A stretch of DNA of 26,514 bases from Stramenopiles sp. TOSAG23-2 (lineage: Eukaryota; Sar), in NCBI GenBank assembly GCA_900128395.1, contig LT649434.1, positions 1-26,514 on the forward strand, written 5' to 3'. The notes under the pieces were generated by a model. The model had not been told where the DNA came from and did not search any database. It was given only the letters and a program-made list of their open reading frames with translations. Position 1 is the first letter of the stretch; each line of letters begins with the position of its first letter. A program made the translations under genes and the position numbers. Below are positions 1-11,800 of the stretch, in pieces.

Positions 1-1
1 T

Positions 2-3000
2 CATCGAGCTCCTGTATTATCGTACCAATGGCGTTGGTCCTTATCTGATTACACTGGAGGTGACAAAGTTGCATGTAATGTATTTTTTATCTGGGAATCC
101 ATACGCCCATTACTTCGTGGTGCGGCAACATATTGTGTTAGTGATGAGACTATTTATAATCCAGCTGAATTGACCTCATTTGTTGAACGCCATGGGGTAA
201 CTGAATTCTTATTTACTCCGACATTGTTTCAAAATGCAATTTCACAAATGTCAAAAAAGCAAATTGCACAGAAATTAAAAACATTACGAACAGTTTATTT
301 TAATGGTGAAGTTTTATCAAAGGAAGTTGCAAGGCGTGCTATTGAATACCTTCCAAATGTACGTTTTATTAATGTATATAGTATCTCTGAATGCCATGAA
401 GTTGGGGCCATTGATATCTCAAAATTAGATTTAAATGATCCCCCAACTGGATTTTGTCCAGTTGGTCACCCAAATCCATTGACTCCACCATATATTTTAG
501 ATGAAGCTTTGAATCTAGTAAAAGATGGTGAAGCTGGAGAACTCTATGTTTCCGGTCCATTGCTTGCTCGTACATATTTAAATTTGCCAGAAAAAACATT
601 GGAACGATTTCCAACAAGTCCATATAAGCAGGATTATGTTGAAGGTGGTGATAATCGTATGTATAGAACTGGAGATCGTGCTAGAATGTTACCAAATGGA
701 ATGATTGAAATTCTTGGCCGTTGTGCATTTATGGTTAAAATTAGAGGTTACTCTGTTGTACCAGGTGCAATTGAGGTTGCATTATTAGATGCAGTAAATT
801 TGGAAGCTTGCGCAGTTATTGCTGATGGGGCAGAAGGAACGGAGAAACGATTGGTTGCCTTTTTAGTTAGGAAGACGACTGGAAAAGTTACGGATGTTGT
901 TCCATTGACTGAGGAAGGATCTCCTAAGTTGGCAGCTTTCAATATCAATAAGACGACAGGAGCATGTAATGATATTCGTACGATAATGAAAGCTCGCCTT
1001 GCTCATTATATGGTTCCATCTGTTTACATTGAAGTCGATAAACTTCCTTTGAACATCACGTCAGGAAAATTGAATGTAAAAGCATTAAATGCAATGGCTG
1101 AAAAACAAAGAAAAGCCATTTCAAATCCAAATGTAACGGATAGACAGCATAGGGTAGATGATAACAAACGATTGGATATGTTGAAAATGTCATACCAATA
1201 CATGAAAATTCCTGACGATGCTAGTCTTGAAACAGTTGAATATGCCTTGTTAATGGCATGGGAAGGGATATTAGCTTTGCCATTTGGAGCAATTACTAGA
1301 GAGGATGAATTTCTTGCTCTAGGAGGGCATTCCCTATCCGCAGCACGCCTTGTGAATACTATTGAAAGTATGTTTGGAGTAAAATTGCCAGTGTCACAAA
1401 TTTTACAAGGTATAAAAGTAAAGCATCAAGCACGCGATATTGTAAGAGCATTAGATATTAAATGTGGAAGAAGAAAGGTTGCACCTGTTAAAAAAGGGGC
1501 TGCTCAATTGTTACAAAAAGTTATGGATTCAGCAACTATACCAACATTGAGTGCAACCATGGTGAACAATTACATGAGTGAATCTAAAACTACCAAAGTC
1601 GTCCCAGATTTAAATAAATGTAAGCAAGTTTTTTTAACAGGTGCAACTGGATTTTTTGGTGCGCATTTATTATTTGAATTATTAATGGCTGGAGTGGAAA
1701 AAGTCGTTTGTTTAGTAAGAGACCGTGGAAGTGATCGTGCTGGCAAAAAGGTGCTGGTGGAAAATTTGAGATCATATGGACTTTTACGTCAATTAGGAAA
1801 TACAGGTGTGGATAGAATTGTTGCAATTACTGGTGATTTGACAAAAGTAGGGTTTGGCGTGGATGGTTTGTCGTATGAGGGAGTTTTAATGAAATCGGAT
1901 GGAATTGTTCATTGTGCTGCATTTGTATCATTGGTAGAAACATTTGAAAATCTAGTATCAAGCAATGTTCAAGGAACAAAAGAAATGGTTAAACTTGCTG
2001 CTGCGATTAAAAGTGAAACTGGTGTATCTCCACGCGGGGTTTACATTTCTACGAATGGCATTTTTCCATTAAAACGTTTAAATATGAAAGATTTTCAACG
2101 CGTTAGTGTTGAAAATTGTAATTTTAACAATTTACCATCGGCAATGATTTATGGCTATAATGGTTCGAAAGAGACCGATGCTATTTCATCGATGTGCAAT
2201 GGATATGGTTTATCAAAATGGGCTGCAGAAAAAATTGTTACTGATTCAAGTGAAGCATTTGGGCTTGCATTTTCAACTTTTCGTATGGGTAATCTTTCAC
2301 CAAATAGTAAAACTGGCCATAGCAATCCACTTGACTTTCAATGTATGATTATACGAGGTTGTGATAAAGTTGGTGCTGTTCCTGTTGTACCAGAATGGCG
2401 AATTGAGGGAACTCCTGCGGATATAGCAGCACGTAACGTTGTTAGCTTATCTTCAACACATCAAACGGGAAATAAGATCTCCCATATCGTCCAACCTAAT
2501 CATACACCATGGTCACAAGTAGTTGCTTGGATGGATGAAGTACGTTTGGAGAGAAAATTGCCGAAATTGAAGCAAATAGCTTGGGATGAATGGCGAAATG
2601 TTGTCAAAGATATTGCTAAAACATCCGTAAGCACTACAAAATTATTAGGCTTAATCGATTTGCTTCCTAATGGTGGTGTTGAGTATCTAAGTTGCCAACC
2701 ATATTTAGAATGTAGCAAAACATGTATGGATTCAGACGATATTGATAAATATAATATTTCAACAGCATCGTTAAAATTGTTTTTAAATCGATTGAAAATG
2801 CAAAAAATGTTTTCAATCAAGACGAAGAAAGTTGGAAATAGCGGTGGGAGTACTGAAGTCAAAACAGCTTCTATTGCTCAAACGATCAGGTCATTGGAAG
2901 GCAAAGTTGCCATTGTTACTGGGGCATCATCAGGTATTGGACGTGGTATCGTCGTAGAACTAGCACGTGCCGGTTGCAATGTAGCTCTTGCAGCAAGGAG

Positions 3001-3640
3001 GTTGGAACAGCTAGAAATATCTAGAAAATTAATGTCAGAAGCTTGCAGTAACGGCACTGTTGAAACAGTATGTATTCCAACAGATGTAACAGACAGAGAA
3101 GCGATGATAAATTGCGTTGCGATTACAGAAGAGACACTTGGGCCAGTCGATATTATTGTAAATTGTGCTGGTGTGATGTATTTTGAAATGATGAAAAATG
3201 TTCATTGGGATGATTGGGAACGAACTGTTAATGTAAATTGTAAAGGACCAATGTATGGAATAGGCGCAGTCCTTCCTCAAATGATAGCGCGGGGTAAAGG
3301 TCACATTATCAATATTACATCTGATGCCGGTGTAACTGCATTTGCTGGATTAGGTATATATAGTGGATCAAAATTTTTCGTAGAAGGCATGTCAAAAGCA
3401 TTACGTTTAGAGACGGCATCTACAGGTATACGTGTTACTTGCATTCAACCAGGTAATGTAAAGACACCGTTATTAGCTACTTCTACTGATCAAGAAGGAA
3501 TTAAAATGTATGGTGAGCCTAGCGGCGCTAAAGTATTGGAGCCAGCTGATATTGGGCGTGCCGTTGTATATGCAGCTACACAACCAGAATGGTGTGCTAT
3601 AAATGACATTTTAGTCGAGCCACGTGAGGAGCCAACGTAA
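2..3640 (+). CDS. NRPS-like carboxylic acid reductase, A-T-R-SDR architecture (5' partial)
   Basis: The frame is open from base 2 with no start codon, so the N-terminus lies outside the window; 1212 residues are visible. Domain order, counted from base 2: adenylation domain with YRTGD (about 221), GR..F.VKIRG (about 238-250) and the catalytic-Lys motif SGKLN (about 354); thiolation domain with LGGHSL, whose Ser at about 444 would carry phosphopantetheine; thioester reductase with TGATGFFG (about 546) and YGLSK (about 734); C-terminal SDR with TGASSGIG (about 973) and YSGSK (about 1119). There is no condensation or thioesterase domain. Family knowledge: the A domain adenylates an acid, T holds it as thioester, R releases an aldehyde and the SDR can reduce it to an alcohol. 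The same order occurs in fungal glycine betaine reductase (ATRR). The usual alpha-amine Asp is absent (NVFFIWE at about 26-32), which argues against an ordinary amino acid substrate. The substrate itself is inference. Confidence 0.9.
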   Translation, partial: HRAPVLSYQWRWSLSDYTGGDKVACNVFFIWESIRPLLRGAATYCVSDETIYNPAELTSFVERHGVTEFLFTPTLFQNAISQMSKKQIAQKLKTLRTVYFNGEVLSKEVARRAIEYLPNVRFINVYSISECHEVGAIDISKLDLNDPPTGFCPVGHPNPLTPPYILDEALNLVKDGEAGELYVSGPLLARTYLNLPEKTLERFPTSPYKQDYVEGGDNRMYRTGDRARMLPNGMIEILGRCAFMVKIRGYSVVPGAIEVALLDAVNLEACAVIADGAEGTEKRLVAFLVRKTTGKVTDVVPLTEEGSPKLAAFNINKTTGACNDIRTIMKARLAHYMVPSVYIEVDKLPLNITSGKLNVKALNAMAEKQRKAISNPNVTDRQHRVDDNKRLDMLKMSYQYMKIPDDASLETVEYALLMAWEGILALPFGAITREDEFLALGGHSLSAARLVNTIESMFGVKLPVSQILQGIKVKHQARDIVRALDIKCGRRKVAPVKKGAAQLLQKVMDSATIPTLSATMVNNYMSESKTTKVVPDLNKCKQVFLTGATGFFGAHLLFELLMAGVEKVVCLVRDRGSDRAGKKVLVENLRSYGLLRQLGNTGVDRIVAITGDLTKVGFGVDGLSYEGVLMKSDGIVHCAAFVSLVETFENLVSSNVQGTKEMVKLAAAIKSETGVSPRGVYISTNGIFPLKRLNMKDFQRVSVENCNFNNLPSAMIYGYNGSKETDAISSMCNGYGLSKWAAEKIVTDSSEAFGLAFSTFRMGNLSPNSKTGHSNPLDFQCMIIRGCDKVGAVPVVPEWRIEGTPADIAARNVVSLSSTHQTGNKISHIVQPNHTPWSQVVAWMDEVRLERKLPKLKQIAWDEWRNVVKDIAKTSVSTTKLLGLIDLLPNGGVEYLSCQPYLECSKTCMDSDDIDKYNISTASLKLFLNRLKMQKMFSIKTKKVGNSGGSTEVKTASIAQTIRSLEGKVAIVTGASSGIGRGIVVELARAGCNVALAARRLEQLEISRKLMSEACSNGTVETVCIPTDVTDREAMINCVAITEETLGPVDIIVNCAGVMYFEMMKNVHWDDWERTVNVNCKGPMYGIGAVLPQMIARGKGHIINITSDAGVTAFAGLGIYSGSKFFVEGMSKALRLETASTGIRVTCIQPGNVKTPLLATSTDQEGIKMYGEPSGAKVLEPADIGRAVVYAATQPEWCAINDILVEPREEPT

Positions 3641-3777
3641 TATCTACGCACGTATACGTAATAGTGTGTGTAAGAGAGAGTGTAAAAAATATCTTGTTTT
3701 TCAATTTTTGAATATAAAAATTACATGTGTTATTTATGCATATCATATCATTACCTCTCGTATCATACGACGTCTCG

Positions 3778-3809
<32 letters not shown>

Positions 3810-3993
3810 ATTCTTTCTGGAGAGTAGGAATTATCATGAGTAAATTAAAAAATAAAAGTGTTATGCATTTTAATTAAAAATTTTATATATTTTTTGTACC
3901 GCACACAAATGATATCAGAGGCGTTTATTACAGTTTACAAAAACAATTTTTTTGCATCGTTATTCTATAATATATGATAGCACAATATCTCAC
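3641..3993. other. Intergenic region between convergent genes, with (TA)n microsatellite
   Basis: This is the 3' spacer between two genes that end towards each other. It contains an uninterrupted TA run at 3778-3806 and an AATAAA at 3851-3856 that could serve the upstream gene as a poly(A) signal. I see no coding sequence or RNA gene. Confidence 0.6.
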
Positions 3994-4673
3994 CTATCGC
4001 ATAGAATGGGGCAATGGTGCTATCAATATTAAGACTATACAAATTAATTTAAATACAATATATGACCATAGAATAAAATCGTAGCTGGTGGATGAATCAC
4101 GTATCAATCCGCAATATAAAGGTCCAAATCCGACGAAAATATGTGTCAATGTTAATTGAATTGATAGCTTTTTTGATATTTCTTTCTTAGAAAAAATAGT
4201 GGAATATGCTACACCTGTAAGTAAATCATTGATTCCCATGCCAGAGCCAAATAACATAGAGTAGGCGCATATTGAGCCGAATGTAGTTCCATACTTTAAA
4301 AAGAAAATTGCTCCTATGCCTAAAATTAATGGCAATATCATAACATATTTTAAAGCAGTTGATGGAATACGATCAACAAAAATTCCCACAACTGCCACAA
4401 CAAGCATCGTAACAAATGAACCTATTACTTGTATATCTGCAATTTCATCTAATTGCAAATTGGCTTTTGATGTATTTAAAATATCAACTAAATAAAATTG
4501 GATGCCACACCATGCAAATTCAACGCTCGATTGAGCAAATATCAAACTCCAAAATAACAATGTACGTAATGTTTCTTTATATGATAACATTTTGTATCCA
4601 TCACGCGTTAACTCATCCACCACATCATCAGTGTTGTTTATATTTGCTAATGGTGGAGAGGATGAAGCAGTAT

Positions 4674-4708
<35 letters not shown>

Positions 4709-6549
4709 GGGTGTATATCTTCTAAGCCTAAATCTGGATGCAAATGATATTTCACTGGGTCATCTCTTAATAATAATAGAACTACAAATAGTAATGTAAA
4801 AATCATCATTCCTAATGCAATATATGCACCACGCCATCCATATGATATTATTAAAACTGCTACTAATTTTTGTACCACAATCATGAAAAAAGAAAACGAT
4901 ACAACTATTAAACTTGCTTTACCACGATAAAATTTAAACCATTTTGCAATAGATGTTGTTCCAGACAGTACAAGCATTCCTGGACCAAGCAACCTCAAAA
5001 CAAAAAATCCAATACCAAGAAATAACCATGAATTGACTAATGAAACAGACATGACCGCAAATGCAAATAATGGTGATACAAAAAGTACGACTGTAAACTG
5101 GCCATAAAGATGGAGTAATTTTCCAACAAATGGTAATATGAATGCTGTTAAAAAAAGTGAAACAGCCCACATCACTGCCAAAGAACTTCTCGATAAATTT
5201 AATTCTTTTCTAATATCTGGTAAAAAAAATGCCCAACCAAACGTATGCCCCGGAAACGATGCTAAGATTAAAATACAACAAGCAATCAATTGTTGTAAGC
5301 CTGCAATTTTAGAATAATATTTTTGATGCTTTTTTTGTTCAACATCTTGCCCAATTATTATTGTTGATGATGGTATACAGAATAATGGAGGGAGACAAAA
5401 ATTCTTCCTTCGACTTGGTGTTTGTAATTCTTCACCTTTCACTTCTTCATCTTCTAATTGATACAATGTTGTATAACCCATCGAATCGTATCCAACGTAC
5501 CCATCAGATTGATTCATTTGCGATGGATGTTGTGATTGTCCATGCTTATAAAGTTCATCCACATTGCTACTCATAATATTCCATGGTATTAAACTTTTAT
5601 CTAATTTCGTACAACATATAACTTTTAAATTACCACAATATCCTTTATTATATTTATTATGGATTCGTAAACCACTATGTTTATCAATATATGTACCACG
5701 TAAATTTTCATTGGTTGTTTCACCATGACATATTAAATAGCAATTATGATATACACATAATGTTGTAATCGGTATGACAAAGATGATTGTAAGTAAAAAT
5801 GCTACAGTTGTTAATATATGTTTGACGAAAAAAAAAGTCAATATATACAAAATAATATTCTCTGTTGCATTATTATTATTATTATATTTGCCATTTGTTA
5901 CGGCATCATAATATTCCAAATATAAATCGAATAGACAAATGATTAAAGATGCTATACATAATATAGTTATGGACGTTATAAATATTAAAAAATATTTATA
6001 ATTTCGTTTTCCAATATCCACACCAAGCCATACACAATGATGATCAAATGTTTCCACGCATACATCACACATTTTACAATGTCTTGCTCGTTCATGACGA
6101 AAATGTTGGCAACGTTGGCACCACACTTGGTTTTTATTACTATTGTCTACATCAGAGGATGATGATGATGGTAATAACAAAGAATTGGACGTATTTGGAG
6201 AGTTTCGGTGTTGTTGTTGATGATTATTATAATTTTGAAAAAATGTTGGCCGAGGTATAATACCTGGTTCAATAAATATTGTCAAAAATAATGAAATGAT
6301 AGTGATGCATGATATGATTGGAAAAACAATATTTAAATAAATCAATGTTACCATATCATGCATAATAGCTTGGCTTTTATTTACATTTATATTGTAATAT
6401 TTTGGTATTAAAAAAATGGATTCATAGATACATACAAATAATAAGGATAAAATTGTAAATGGTAATAATTTTGGTGCATCATTGCCTAATATAATTTTAC
6501 CATTGCATAGAAATCTATTTGCACCTGGCCAATTTTCATACAAACGCAT
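3994..6549 (-). CDS. DHHC palmitoyltransferase fused to an MFS transporter
   Basis: One uninterrupted 851-residue frame. The N-terminal part (about 1-330) is a complete Erf2-like protein S-acyltransferase: two membrane segments (about 30-50 and 64-95), a PGIIPR motif, a Cys-rich domain with paired CxxC and HC residues, the catalytic DHHC at about 168-172, two further membrane segments, and a TTNENL motif (about 279) matching the family TTxE. After a hydrophilic linker (about 330-425), residues 430-851 form a 12-helix MFS-type transporter resembling monocarboxylate/OFA porters, with a basic/Asn-rich central loop carrying eleven Asn near 619. Family knowledge: DHHC enzymes attach palmitate to Cys on the cytosolic face, and MFS proteins move small solutes; substrates of both halves are unknown. 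ATG at 6549 precedes the first membrane segment and is followed downstream by no internal stop. A false fusion would need an unseen intron or terminator between the halves. Confidence 0.88.
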
Positions 6550-6557
6550 CTTCTTGT

Positions 6558-6799
6558 CGGTTGTTCTTATATGTCGCTTTCTTCAGTATGATTACTACTA
6601 TATACAGATGACCGTTGTAAGTATTATTAATAATATGACAAGTAATGTTATATTATATCTGAAGATAATATCTGAAGACGGTTGTTCTTATATGTCGCTT
6701 TCTTCAGTATGATTACTACTATATACAGATGACCGTTGTAAGTATTATTAATAATATGACAAGTAATGTTATATTATATCTGAAGATAATATCTGAAGA
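6558..6799. repeat. Perfect tandem duplication, 2 x 121 bp, upstream of the DHHC-MFS gene
   Basis: 6558-6678 and 6679-6799 are identical and directly adjacent. The block begins 8 bp before the ATG of the DHHC-MFS gene, so it occupies that gene's presumed 5' UTR and proximal promoter. No start codon in the duplicated unit extends the coding frame. Confidence 0.95.
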
Positions 6800-7340
6800 A
6801 TATTTTTATACTGTAGTATATATATTTTTTTTTCCATTTCAATTCTTCTAATATGTACAGACCAATTATCAATCCTAGACTAGCTACCTATATACTGTAT
6901 AGTACTCAATACTCCTATTAAATCCGGCTAAATCCTTGCCTGGCTTGCCAGTTTAAGTTGCCAGCTTGCATAACTTAACAGGGAATAGCATTAAAATAGA
7001 ATTAGCAGGTAATTAGCAAAAGCGTTAGATAAAAAAAATTTTTTAGAATTTTGATAGGCAGTCATTTTTTCATTACTGATTAGTCTATTAAAAAATCAAA
7101 AGTCCAATCCTCACCACCAATTTGTTCTTTGATATGATTGGAAAATATGGTATAGGATGAAATAGCATTGCCCATTTTTTAAAACGAAAGACTAAGATAG
7201 TTTTACCAAATTAACACTACACATTATAGCGCGTGCAATATAAGAAAATATATACATGCGCGTGTAAAATTTATTATATCGATACACACACACGTACAAA
7301 CACCAAATAGTGAATACATATATACATACAAGATACATAT
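6800..7340. other. Divergent intergenic region
   Basis: AT-rich spacer between the starts of the DHHC-MFS gene and the ubiquitin gene. It presumably holds both promoters. A short stretch at about 6938-6970 repeats a GCTTGCCAG/GTTGCCAGCTTGC theme. I see no open frame with coding character and no tRNA-like T-loop. Confidence 0.5.
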
Positions 7341-8000
<660 letters not shown>

Positions 8001-8573
8001 ATTTTTTATATGGTGTTGTGTTAATAATACAATTAGGATTTTATAAGAGTATATAGGCATATATGTAATATTTGAAGAGGTATATATTTGTGTATATGTG
8101 GACAAATGTTAAATTTACGTCATGTAGAATTTATAATTTGCTATATATATATACACCTATGTATACAGTAATAAAGGTTTTGATTGATGTGTAAATTTTA
8201 TCATACATAATATATAACGTAAAAAGACAAAACTGTATTATTTATAAAAATAAAAAAAAGAAAGAAAACACAAAAAGTATGACATACGACCTGTACTAAA
8301 ATGTTATCATATCATATATGATATGGGGCATATTCACAAAACTGTATTATTTATAAAAATAAAAAAAAGAAAGAAAACACAAAAAGTATGACATACGACC
8401 TGTACTAAAATGTTATCATATCATATATGATATGGGGCATATTCTGTCGTATCATATGATATCATATTTTATCAAAATATTAATCTCAATAACCACATGA
8501 TGGATCTCTCTCTCTCTCTCTCTTACTCCGTTAAATACATCATTTGACTTCCTCCTTCCAATAATTCAACAAC
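8001..8573. other. Convergent intergenic region with poly(A) candidate and microsatellite
   Basis: The 3' region of ubiquitin-eL40 faces the 3' region of RME-8. AATAAA at 8170-8175 is a candidate poly(A) signal for ubiquitin-eL40. A CT run lies at 8505-8523. The 109-bp tandem duplication and the stranded RME-8 tail are listed separately. Confidence 0.5.
8227..8444. repeat. Perfect tandem duplication, 2 x 109 bp
   Basis: 8227-8335 and 8336-8444 are identical. Each unit ends with a dyad around ATCATATATGAT and contains an A-rich tract. It lies between two converging genes and alters no coding sequence. Confidence 0.95.
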
Positions 8574-8694
8574 ATTTTCTCTACTTAAATATAATGATTC
8601 ATCTTGATCTTTATATCGACTCCATATTTTATTATGTTTTTCCAATATCTTATTTGTTTTCATAGACGTTCGATGATTACGAGATAAACGTTTT
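8523..8694 (-). other. Stranded native C-terminus of RME-8
   Basis: Reading the outer copy of the 121-bp duplication in the RME-8 frame gives ...DESLYLSREN followed by VVELLEGGSQMMYLTE and a TAA at 8523-8525. The longer tail resembles animal DNAJC13, in which the matching segment (VWSAFKDQKHDLFIS) is followed by a Tyr/Leu/Gly-rich tail. In the sequence as given, this tail is cut off from the gene because the duplication shifts the frame by one base. Confidence 0.75.
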
Positions 8695-8815
8695 ATTTTC
8701 TCTACTTAAATATAATGATTCATCTTGATCTTTATATCGACTCCATATTTTATTATGTTTTTCCAATATCTTATTTGTTTTCATAGACGTTCGATGATTA
8801 CGAGATAAACGTTTT
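8574..8815 (-). repeat. Perfect tandem duplication, 2 x 121 bp, at the 3' end of RME-8
   Basis: 8574-8694 and 8695-8815 are identical (8816 also matches 8695). The inner copy is coding. The frame then enters the outer copy shifted by one base, reads KTFIS and stops at 8677-8679. Confidence 0.97.
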
Positions 8816-11800
8816 AAAATCGATACACTAAACACTCTTAAATGTGTACCATAATCGATTTGATCATCCGCATCATTGCTAAGATGGTATTGCTTTTGAT
8901 ATGCACCACTGCTTTCCCATTCTAAATAATTAATCAAAATTTCTATAAATTCTGAATTTACAATTTGACGCATTAACAATTCAATATCATTTCCTATAGT
9001 TATCATACGTTCAATTAATGCTAAACATTGAGATGCTATTCGAGAATTTGGGGATGCATTACCTAATGTTTTTGATGATGCTGGCAAAGTGCTATGTAGC
9101 AACAGTAAAACTGCTTGTAAACCACTACTTATAGCAGCTTGTTCTACTGCTACGTGACTTGTACACATAACCATAGCATTACGCAAAAAACATTCAATGA
9201 AAATTAAATTGTCATTATTGCCAGCAAATGTTCCAAGCAATTTTAAAAAATCGCTTATGATACCTAACGTAGCAATTTCATCGATGACATATGGATAATT
9301 TTTCAATAAAACCACAAATGCTTGGCAGGAGAGGACGAACGATTTCATTTGCGAGGAATCCAACATAGTTTTCTTCATTGTTTCAGATAATGCACGTGCA
9401 AATCCAATTGGATCAGATAATGCTACCGTCATCGTACTTCCTGGATCTTGTAAAAAACGCTTGACAAATACACCATACACAACAAATTTACCATAATGCA
9501 ATGAGTAATTTAATTGAAACTCATCTTCCCCAGGCAATTTCCACTTCATAGATGTCATACCTTGTAATTCTCCATCTTTTGCAACTTCTGATTTTAAATG
9601 TTCCAATGCCATTCGTAACTCTTCGCGGCATGTACCATCCCATTGCAATTCAGGTGTATCATGCAATTTATCAAATTCATTTGGTACCCTTCCAGACATT
9701 GTCTTATCACATACCAATTTCAACAAAGGCATTGGTAAGATTCGCTCTAATGATACTTTCGTGTTTTGAACTCTATCAACTCGCTTTTCCAAAATATGGG
9801 CTAAAATGGAAGCACATGTTATTCGTGCTTTTAATGAAAACACATTCACAACCGTAATATGCAATAAATCAACAATTATGCCAGCATCTACCATTAATAT
9901 ACTAATCGATGCATTTCTAGATAATAAATCTAATAATAGTAAAATCAATTCTAGTGTAAATTCATATACATCTTGTTGTTGCTGCATGTCATTGCTCATA
10001 TTATTATTGTTATTATTATTGTTACTACTACCATTATTATGGTGATAAGCGGAAATGCTGTATTTTCTCATATGCCCGATCATTGCATATAATACAGATA
10101 TATATTGGCTAACAATTTGTTCCACGCAAAATTTATACGTAGACATTTCATCTAATAACAAATGCAACGATTGATAACCTAAAACATTTAATACATTTTT
10201 CGTTATGAATAAATATTCTAATAAATCCTTGGTAAATTTTTCTATATTTATTCCTTTAAGACGTTCTTCTTGTTCTACAAATGGACGTAAATAAACATCG
10301 CCAACAAGTACCTGATTTCTCAAAATATCATGAGAAAATCCTTTCACAGAATTTAATTCTTTGTTGAATATATCTATATCCTTTTTTTCTTCTTCGTCAT
10401 CGTCGGAATCATCGGAATCATCGTTCAAGAAATTTGAGACTGCTAATTCATTTGCACGATTATCCACGTAATCAACTACTTTACCACGCATCTCGCGATT
10501 CCAAATTAACCTCGGGGTAAATGCTTCTGAATGAAGTAACAGCATGCAGTTTTCAATCGATGTTGAACCTTCTTCAGCACCTAAAAGGTTTGCACATTGA
10601 TTGACAAGTGGCCTTGTAACCAAATGTTCCAATGCTTTACGTGCATATTCATGTTCAGAATCCCACACAGCGCCAACTTGACCTGCTGCACGATATCCAG
10701 AAAGTGCAAATAACGTTTCAACAGCTGATTTAACAAATTGAACATTAAACCCTTCTTTGCTGATTTCTTTTCCTAAGGACCATGATAACATTGAAAAGAA
10801 TAGACCTTTCTCCAAGAAAGTGGATCTTTCTCCTTTTGTACCATGAAATGCAAAATTTCTACCAGCACGAAAGGAGGCTTGTAACACTGGAAATTCCTTT
10901 GAAGACGTTAACGATTCATGGATTGCAGCAACCGCTAGATACGATGATGCAACTGCTTTTCTTCCAACATCTGTTAATGAAAATGCTGATAATGCTATCA
11001 TGCAGCCTTCATATAGAGACTTTCTAGAATCATCACCTATAGCAGTTCGCAAGGCGCGAATAATAACGTCAAATCCGCCCCATCTCATCAATTCCTTTGC
11101 ATTTCCAGCATGTGTCGCAGCTGTGCATGCCATTAAACGAACGGCTAGGCCAGATAAATTTGTAACAAATTCAGATTCTTGTTCTACAATATGCATTAAA
11201 CTGTCATACATTGGATATTTAAATTTCTCTAATATTTCTGGGCTATTAGAATACAAGACAATTTGCGCTTTCAAAAGCAAACTTAAGTTTATTATATCTA
11301 CATGTTCATCTTGGTGTGTGTTCAAATATTTATCAACTGCGCTAACATCTGCCTTGGAGACTCGTCCATCAATAAAGAGTATCATACGTTCATATGCCTC
11401 ATTGATTTTTTCAAACTTTTCTTTGCCAACAGAAGGATTTCGATCTGGATGATACAAACGCGCTAGTTTAAAATATGTTTTGCGTAATATTTTTTTGTCC
11501 AAAGCTGCTACCTTTGCTTTTGTCGATATATCTAATCCTAAAATTAATGACGCTTCCGTGAATGACATAGTATCATCGCCTTGAGCCTTTGTCTTCTCCG
11601 TCCGCCAAGCATCCAACACGGCACGTAATAATTCTACAGGATCATGAATTTTCCACGATGGAAATTTCTCAAAATTGCATAAATTTCGTAAATAATATCC
11701 ACAACAATACATTTCTTCACTGAGTTGTGGATAATGTATTGGTGGTATTGGATCGTAATGATAAAAAAAAGCTTTGTTGCTTATCTTATCTGCATTTTCG

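Noticed and set aside
2500-2862. Minus-strand 120-codon frame
   Set aside because: Antisense shadow of the reductase-SDR linker in the A-T-R-SDR gene.
4416-4799. Plus-strand open frame with a poly-Cys run
   Set aside because: It is the antisense shadow of the MFS half, and the Cys run is the complement of the Asn run. No family features.
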